This document shows positions 58,533-64,000 of a stretch of DNA of 64,000 nt, piece by piece. Source of the DNA: Phlebiopsis flavidoalba (lineage: Eukaryota; Basidiomycota; Agaricomycetes; Polyporales; Phanerochaetaceae); the NCBI GenBank assembly GCA_035772785.1, contig JAOCPU010000058.1, positions 154,899 through 218,898 of the forward strand, in the 5' to 3' direction. The notes beneath the pieces were generated by a model. That model made no database searches, was not told the DNA's origin, and saw only the letters and a list, made by a program, of their open reading frames with translations. Position numbers and translations under genes: made by a program. Each line of letters opens with the position of its first letter. The stretch's first letter is position 1.

Positions 58533-59678
58533 CAGTGACTGACAAAAAGTATGTCACATTTATGTCACATTTAAATATTGAGCACTTAAAGAATTTTGAA
58601 TAAGATATCCGTAAAGAGAGCTTGTTGCATAACTATAATGAGGATTGTATAAAATAGCATGAAAAAGCTATTTTTCATATTTACACATATACCATAGGTA
58701 GTAATAGCCATTGGATAATAAGCAAATATGCTAAATTTGTTCTTATCAGAGATTCTTTTATTATACAGTAATAAAAATGTTTTGCATTTAACGATTAATA
58801 TTGAAAATACCTTGATTATCACAACCAAGACCTAAGTATATGTGCCAAGGATAATAGCAGCCAGTGACGGTCTCTACAAAAACTTTCAGAGGGGACAAGA
58901 GGGCTAGGGCGAGGTGCAAGTATATATATGTATATATATACGCAACGACACTGATGGCAACAGTGAACTGTTGTAGATTGAGGACTAAGTCAATATTGGT
59001 GTCATGTCTACTACAACATGAGGAACTCTTATCTGAGGATCAAGATGTCAAAACTGAGATCACCAAGTAGAGTGGTACCAATACTTATACTACTACAGAG
59101 TCTATTTCAAATACACAGCTGAGGCTGACAAAGCATGTCCAAAGCTGAGTCATTGTATACTACTAAGGCTGAGTAACCTGCTGACTGATGAGTCATGTGC
59201 TTAATGACGCTATAGTTCTTGAACCTTCTAACCACCTTTCATGTCATGTGACTTGTCTGACTAATACTACAAGGAAATTCAAATATTATCTTTGAGGAAT
59301 TAAGCGTTATTTATGGCACAACCGCACTTGATATGAGACGCCCCTAACCGTTTGAGTGCTGTTCTCTTAGCAATTTATAGCATTGATACTATTTTTTATA
59401 CTATATATAAAATGCATATAGCTTACCCTAGCTAGCTACATATTATAGCCACAATAATTAAGAGCCAGCAAGGTAAAAATATAATTTTATTTTTAACTTG
59501 CCACGCTTTACAATAGTATATCTGCCTTTTTTTCTCACATGTTCTGTGTGCCATTTTCTATAGCTGACAAAAATCAGACATTACTATATACTCCATTACA
59601 GCCAATATAAATCAAATAGTATTTTACACATACTTGTGACTGAAAGAATTAACATTCATTCAATAATGATATCAAATA
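58533..59678 (+). mobile_element. TA-flanked element copy 3, interrupted and 3'-truncated
   Basis: It starts with TA then CAGTGACTGACAAAAAGTAT and follows copy 1 (60080-60949) closely, with the block AGGATTGTATAAAATAGCAT and the segment about TAGCCATTG, to about 58828. Homology resumes at about 59369 (GCATATAGCTTACC...). It stops at 59678, exactly where copy 4 begins at a TA that copy 1 also has (GATATCAGATA). The right terminus is missing. Confidence 0.72.
58829..59368. other. Insert of different composition inside copy 3
   Basis: About 540 bases that have no counterpart in copies 1, 2 or 4. Unlike its surroundings it contains several CpG sites (for example GACGG, GGGCGAGG, ACGCAACGAC). It includes a TATATA microsatellite at about 58920-58940. 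Clean terminal repeats or target duplications are not obvious, so I cannot say whether it is a separate transposon or a deletion-insertion. Confidence 0.5.
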
Positions 59679-61287
59679 TAGCGACTGACAAAAATGTGTC
59701 ACACTTGGATATTGAGCATCTAAAGAATATATTGTAAGATATTCATTTGAGCAACTATAGAAAAGCAAATTTCTTTATAGAATACTATGATAATAAACAT
59801 CATTTAAAAAAACTTCTTTATATGCCATATATGGCAAACTATGATGGTATAATAAATAAATACATTAAAACTGCACTAATGCAAGAATCCTGTATCACAC
59901 AACTAAGAAAAAAGATAGGCATTTTACGTGCTATTGATAAAATATCTTGATCTATGAGTAATTGGATAAGAAGTATGCATAGTATGTATTTGACATCATT
60001 AGCGAATAAATGTTGATTTTTTTGTTGCAGTGACATGTAAAATGCTATTTAATTGATATTGGCTGTAATAGAGTATGTACAGTGACTGACAAAAGTATGT
60101 CACACTTAGATGTTGAGCACTCAAGAAAATTTCAATAAGATATCTATAAAGAGAGCTGTTGCATAACTAAAATGAGGATTGTATAGAATAGCATAAAAAG
60201 CTATTTTTCTGATATACACACATATACCATAAATAGTAATAGCCATTGTATAATAAGCAAAATATACTAAATTTGCTTTTATTAAAGATTCTTTTATTGT
60301 ACAGTAATCAAAATATTTGGCACTCAAAAGTGAATCTTGAAAAATACCTTGATACTGTCTCTTATACTGCATATATAGTGCATTATAGCTTACCATAGCT
60401 AGCTACATATTATAGTCATAACAATTTAGAGCAAGCAAGGTAGAAATGGGATTTTATTTGTAACTTGTCATATTTTACAATAGTATACCTGCCTTTTTCC
60501 CCACACACTGAGTGTTTCCTTTTCTATAGCTGACAAAACTCTGATGTTACCATATACTCTATTAAAGCCAATATAAATTAAATAGTATTTTACATATAGC
60601 TATGACAGAAAGAATCAATATTTATTCAATACTGATATCAGATACATATTATGCATCCTTTTCATACAATTACTCATAGATCAAGATATTTTATCAATAG
60701 TACACAAAGTGCATATTTTTTTTCTTGGTTGTGTAATAAAGGAATCTTCCATTAGTGTAGTTCTAATGTATTTCTTTATTATACCATTATAGCTACCATA
60801 TATGGTATATATATAAATTTGGAAAATGATGTTTAGTACCATAGTATCCTACAAATAAATTGCTTTTCTGTAGTTGCTCATATGAATATCTTACAACATA
60901 TTCTTTGGATGCTCAATATCCAAGTGTGACACATTTTTGTCAGTCACTGTAGTAATGTCTAATTTTTGTCAGCTATAAAGGACAGAGCACTGAATGTGTG
61001 AAAAAAGAGACAGATATGCTACCGTAAAGTGTGGCAAGTTACAAATAAAATTCCATTTTTACCTTGCTTGCTCTAAATTATTGTGACTATAATATGTAGC
61101 TAGCTATGGTAAGCTGTAATGCATCATGTATATAGTATAAGAATAATAGCAAGGTATTTACAAAAATCAATTTTCAACTGCAAAATTTTTTACTACTATA
61201 ATAATAAGAATTTCTGATAAGAGCAAATTTAATATATTTGCCCATTATTCAATGGCTATTACTATTTATGGTATATATGTATATATC
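59679..61287 (-). mobile_element. TA-flanked element copy 4, split by copy 1
   Basis: It starts TAGCGACTGACAAAAATGTG, which is the family terminus with two transitions, next to TA at 59677-59678. It runs parallel to copy 2 to 60079, is interrupted by copy 1, and resumes at 60950 (GTAATGTCTAATTTTTGTCA matching copy 2's ATAACATATAATTTTTGTCA). Homology ends near 61287, about 140 bases short of the other terminus. Its orientation is opposite to copies 1 and 3. Confidence 0.75.
60080..60949 (+). mobile_element. Complete TA-flanked MITE-like element, copy 1 (870 bp)
   Basis: A complete element: left end CAGTGACTGACAAAAGTATG, right end (reverse complement) CAGTGACTGACAAAAATGTG, with TA on both sides (60078-60079 and 60950-60951). 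Terminal inverted repeats extend imperfectly for about 70 bases. TA target duplication and this end structure fit Tc1/mariner-type elements. No open frame reaches transposase size, and frames of 60-90 codons recur only because the repeat recurs. It is inserted inside copy 4. Confidence 0.82.
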
Positions 61288-61575
61288 TGTAACTGCGACA
61301 TTGTTACACAATATTATCGGATTGTTTGTTCCGTTCCCGTTTGGGAATATATACGCGCGCACACTTTCGTCGAGGTCCTTAGCTCATGCTGCCACAATGA
61401 AAGGTATGCATCTTTCATGTATTGTATTGCTGAGCTCATGCTGCCATGACAAAAGGACTTATTTTGTACCTGTTCCCTCTGGAGTGAAATTAGTGAAGCT
61501 AAACTTGCCGTCAGCTTTCACTTTTTTTTTTGAACATGCACAAACAAGTCACATCGCACTCGGTGTTGTGTTTTC

Positions 61576-63357
61576 ACTCAATAATGAACACTACGCAACT
61601 GCAAGTCTCTAATCCTATACAGAGACAACAAACCATAGTTACCACCGATCGAATTCACGCTGTCTCAACGAACGCTAAGCATGCCAACCCTGCTGACCAT
61701 CTACAGCAGGGCTTAGGCGCATACAACTACTATGCCGACTTTCACAGTCAATATCCTGCCTATCAAACCACTTGGAGAACCCTTCTCCACTATTTTTACC
61801 CCCCTCCTCTCTGTCCTCGTGGTCCAAGACCTCGCTACCTGCTGTCGACAACGTCGATGAAGCCTCTGTCGAACAGACGCCCGTTGAGTGCCCAAGGCGA
61901 TTGCTCTTGCCTCCTGCAGTTACTATTACTTTCCTTGCACTAGTCCGCCTGCACCAACTAGCACCTACACCACTCCACACACACCAGAAAGACATGACCT
62001 TACTATGCCAACCACACCTGCCAACATTTCCCATGAATGATTGAAGCATACAGTGACTGACAAAAATGTGTCACACTTGGATATTGAGCATTTAAAGAAT
62101 ATATTGTAAGATATTCATATGAGCAACTACAGGGAAGCAGTTTTGTTGTGAAATACTATGGTAATGAACATTATTTTCAGGATTTACATATATACCATAT
62201 ATGGCAGCTATGATGATATAATAAACAAATACATTAAAACTGCACTAATGGAAGATTCCTTTATTATACAATAAAATAACAAGATGTGGTCACTTTTATG
62301 TACTATTGATAAAATATTTTTTGATCCCATGGGTTAATTGTATAAAAAAGCATGCATAATATATATTTGATATTGTTACTGAATTAATATTGATTCTTTT
62401 TGTCACAGCTATATATAAAACAATATTTAATTTATATTGGCTGTAATAGAATATATGATAACATATAATTTTTGTCAGCTATAGAGAAAGAAACACTGGA
62501 TATGTGAGAAAAAAGGCAGGTATACTATTGTAAAGTGTGGCAAGTTACAAATAAAATCTTATTTTTACCTTGCTTGCCCTAAATTATTATAGCTATAATA
62601 TGTAGCTAGCTATGGTAAGCTGTAATGTATAATATGCACAGTATAGCAATGATATCAAGGTATCTTTAAATATTAAACTTACAATGCAAACCATTTTTAT
62701 TACTGTACAATAAAAGAATCTCTGATAAGAGCAAATTTAGTACATTTGCTCATTATCCAGTGGCTATTACTCCTTATGGTATATGTGTATATATCAAAAA
62801 TAGCTCTTCAAAGTTCATGCCATTCTATACAATCCTCATTATAGGTTATGCAATAGCTCTCTTTATAGATATCTTATATAAGATTCTTTAAGTGCTCAAT
62901 ATCTAAATGTGACATACTTTTGTCAGTCACTGTATGCCCACTGTCTCGATGGGTGATCTGAGCTCTGCCGTCATTTGTAAATGGCGCATCGCATGCAACG
63001 ATTACTTCTGTGAGGCTCGCGTGGATGACACACGAAGTTGTGTGGTGCATGTCGCGCCAGGGTTCAAAGACGAGAAAATTGCAGACTGGTTCAATGCCAA
63101 TTGAGATTGGTTCTTACTCTTCACGTTCGACAAGTTTGTTGATGAGTTGAAGGATTGTTGGTTAAATGAACATTGGGTCCATGACATTTTTACAAAACTC
63201 AACAATATGGCATAGAAGGACTCCAATGTCTTTTCGGACTGGATCACCATCTTCGAAATCACTAACATGCCACCAGACCATGTAGTCCTTTTACAAAACA
63301 CCTACAGATCTGTAAGCTGGCTATATTGTAAAATAGATGGGCCATCCTAGGAGCCTT
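61576..63357 (+). pseudogene. Decayed gag-like gene of an LTR retrotransposon, split by copy 2
   Basis: The right portion (62935-63357) encodes a gag-like protein: CKWRIACNDYF, FKDEKIADWFNAN, FDKFVDELKDCWLNEHWV and DSNVFSDWITIFEITNMPP. The spacing resembles the gag domain of basidiomycete Ty3/Gypsy elements. The left portion (to 62048) supplies an upstream Pro/Thr-rich region in the same frame once copy 2 and one TA are disregarded. Three in-frame stops (62037-62039, about 63103, about 63213) each fit a single C-to-T or G-to-A change. No protease, reverse transcriptase or integrase follows within the window. The family assignment is by pattern and moderate in certainty. Confidence 0.55.
62051..62932 (-). 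mobile_element. Complete TA-flanked MITE-like element, copy 2 (882 bp)
   Basis: Left end CAGTGACTGACAAAAATGTG, right end (reverse complement) CAGTGACTGACAAAAGTATG, with TA on each side (62049-62050 and 62933-62934). It is the family's inverse orientation relative to copy 1. It lies inside the gag-like frame. No transposase frame is present. Confidence 0.82.
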
Positions 63358-64000
63358 TTAAAAATGGCGGGGTGACAAGGTCCCAGGCTAGGCGACATCC
63401 TTTTTAAAAAAAATGGTGGGGTGTTTTACAAAAAGGCTGACAACTTCCAAAAATGGTAATTTTCTTTTTTGAAGCCCCTGCTTTCTGGCTTCCTAAATAT
63501 ATCAGCATGATAAAATTTTGGTGGAGAAGAGAAGTGGATGAAGCTAGGATGCCATCAATGTTCTTAACACGACCTTTTGCGAAACGCAACAATAAGTGCC
63601 CAAAAGGGGGCGCGGGAGAGAAGCGGCTGGACTCTGTGGGGTGGACCCACAATGCGACCTCCTGTGCCCAAATTAGGCTAGGGAATTGATGGCACATCCG
63701 CTTCCCATCAATTCCGCTTTTGGGCTGCATTTTGGGGTTGCTGTCCCTAGCTTCCCCCTTGCTTATTTTAGGGCGCTGTATTGTAGTTTGAGTACCTATG
63801 TATGTTTAGAACATGCCTCACCAAACAGAATTACCATATCGGCCACCTGCCAGGGGTGCTAGTGCTCTCAATATAATCCGATTTTTATTTCGCTTTTTTC
63901 GCGATTTTCAATAGGGTAACCACTGGGTTCCCCTGCATTCCCCTGGCGCTGCTGCTTCTCGGTTTTTAAGCTCACTAATATGTCCCCTGAGTATGCCCAT
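63358..64000. other. Unassigned right edge
   Basis: Two imperfect direct repeats of about 22 bases, CCTTTTAAAAATGGCGGGGTG (63354-63374) and its variant ending AATGGTGGGGTG (about 63400-63422), lie near the left end. Anonymous open frames of 78 and 108 codons overlap at 63404-63730. This may be more of the retrotransposon or another repeat; I recognise no gene. Confidence 0.35.

Noticed and set aside
58586..61449. Recurring small protein with a segment like MAITIYGICVYI
   Set aside because: It recurs only because the MITE-like repeat recurs; frames are short, degraded and lack transposase motifs.

Overview
The window is eukaryotic DNA from a fungus, almost certainly a basidiomycete and probably an Agaricomycete. 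The genes are closely spaced, many introns are only about 50-60 bases, and every recognisable protein resembles the basidiomycete form of its family. No operon, CRISPR array or bacterial feature is present. Reading frames break repeatedly inside strongly conserved proteins, often by one extra base in a homopolymer run, so the assembly appears to carry uncorrected length errors. CDS coordinates therefore span whole genes, introns and frame breaks included.

Layout, left to right: eIF2D/Tma64 (minus, cut by the left edge); Sft2 (plus); the large inner-ring nucleoporin Nup192/Nup205 (minus); a Pro/Ser-rich unknown gene (plus); a 0.9-kb Mutator-like non-autonomous transposon; tRNA-Gly(GCC) (minus); an IMPACT/Yih1-like gene (plus); a small helical protein possibly related to MLKL-type four-helix domains (minus); a DHA1-type MFS transporter (minus); an XPG/GEN1-type nuclease (plus); tuberin/Tsc2 (minus); a GH3 beta-N-acetylhexosaminidase-like gene (minus); Laa1/HEATR5 (plus); a VHS-GAT protein (minus); the NatC catalytic subunit Naa30/Mak3 (plus); and ER Hsp70 BiP/Kar2 ending in HDEL (plus).

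From about 55.7 kb to the right edge the character changes sharply: AT-rich, mostly depleted of CpG, and without host genes that I can recognise. This is a transposon graveyard. It holds at least four copies of a roughly 0.87-kb element flanked by TA dinucleotides (ends CAGTGACTGACAAAA), two of them nested, and a decayed gag-like retrotransposon gene split by another copy.

Functionally the left 55 kb is housekeeping: translation (eIF2D, IMPACT-like, tRNA-Gly), nuclear pore, Golgi and endosome traffic (Sft2, Laa1, VHS-GAT), TOR signalling (Tsc2), DNA repair, N-terminal acetylation and ER folding. I found no convincing new multi-gene system. The most novel material is the transposon nest, the Mutator-like element with a 10-bp target duplication, and a perfect 145-bp inverted repeat between the convergent Laa1 and VHS-GAT genes.
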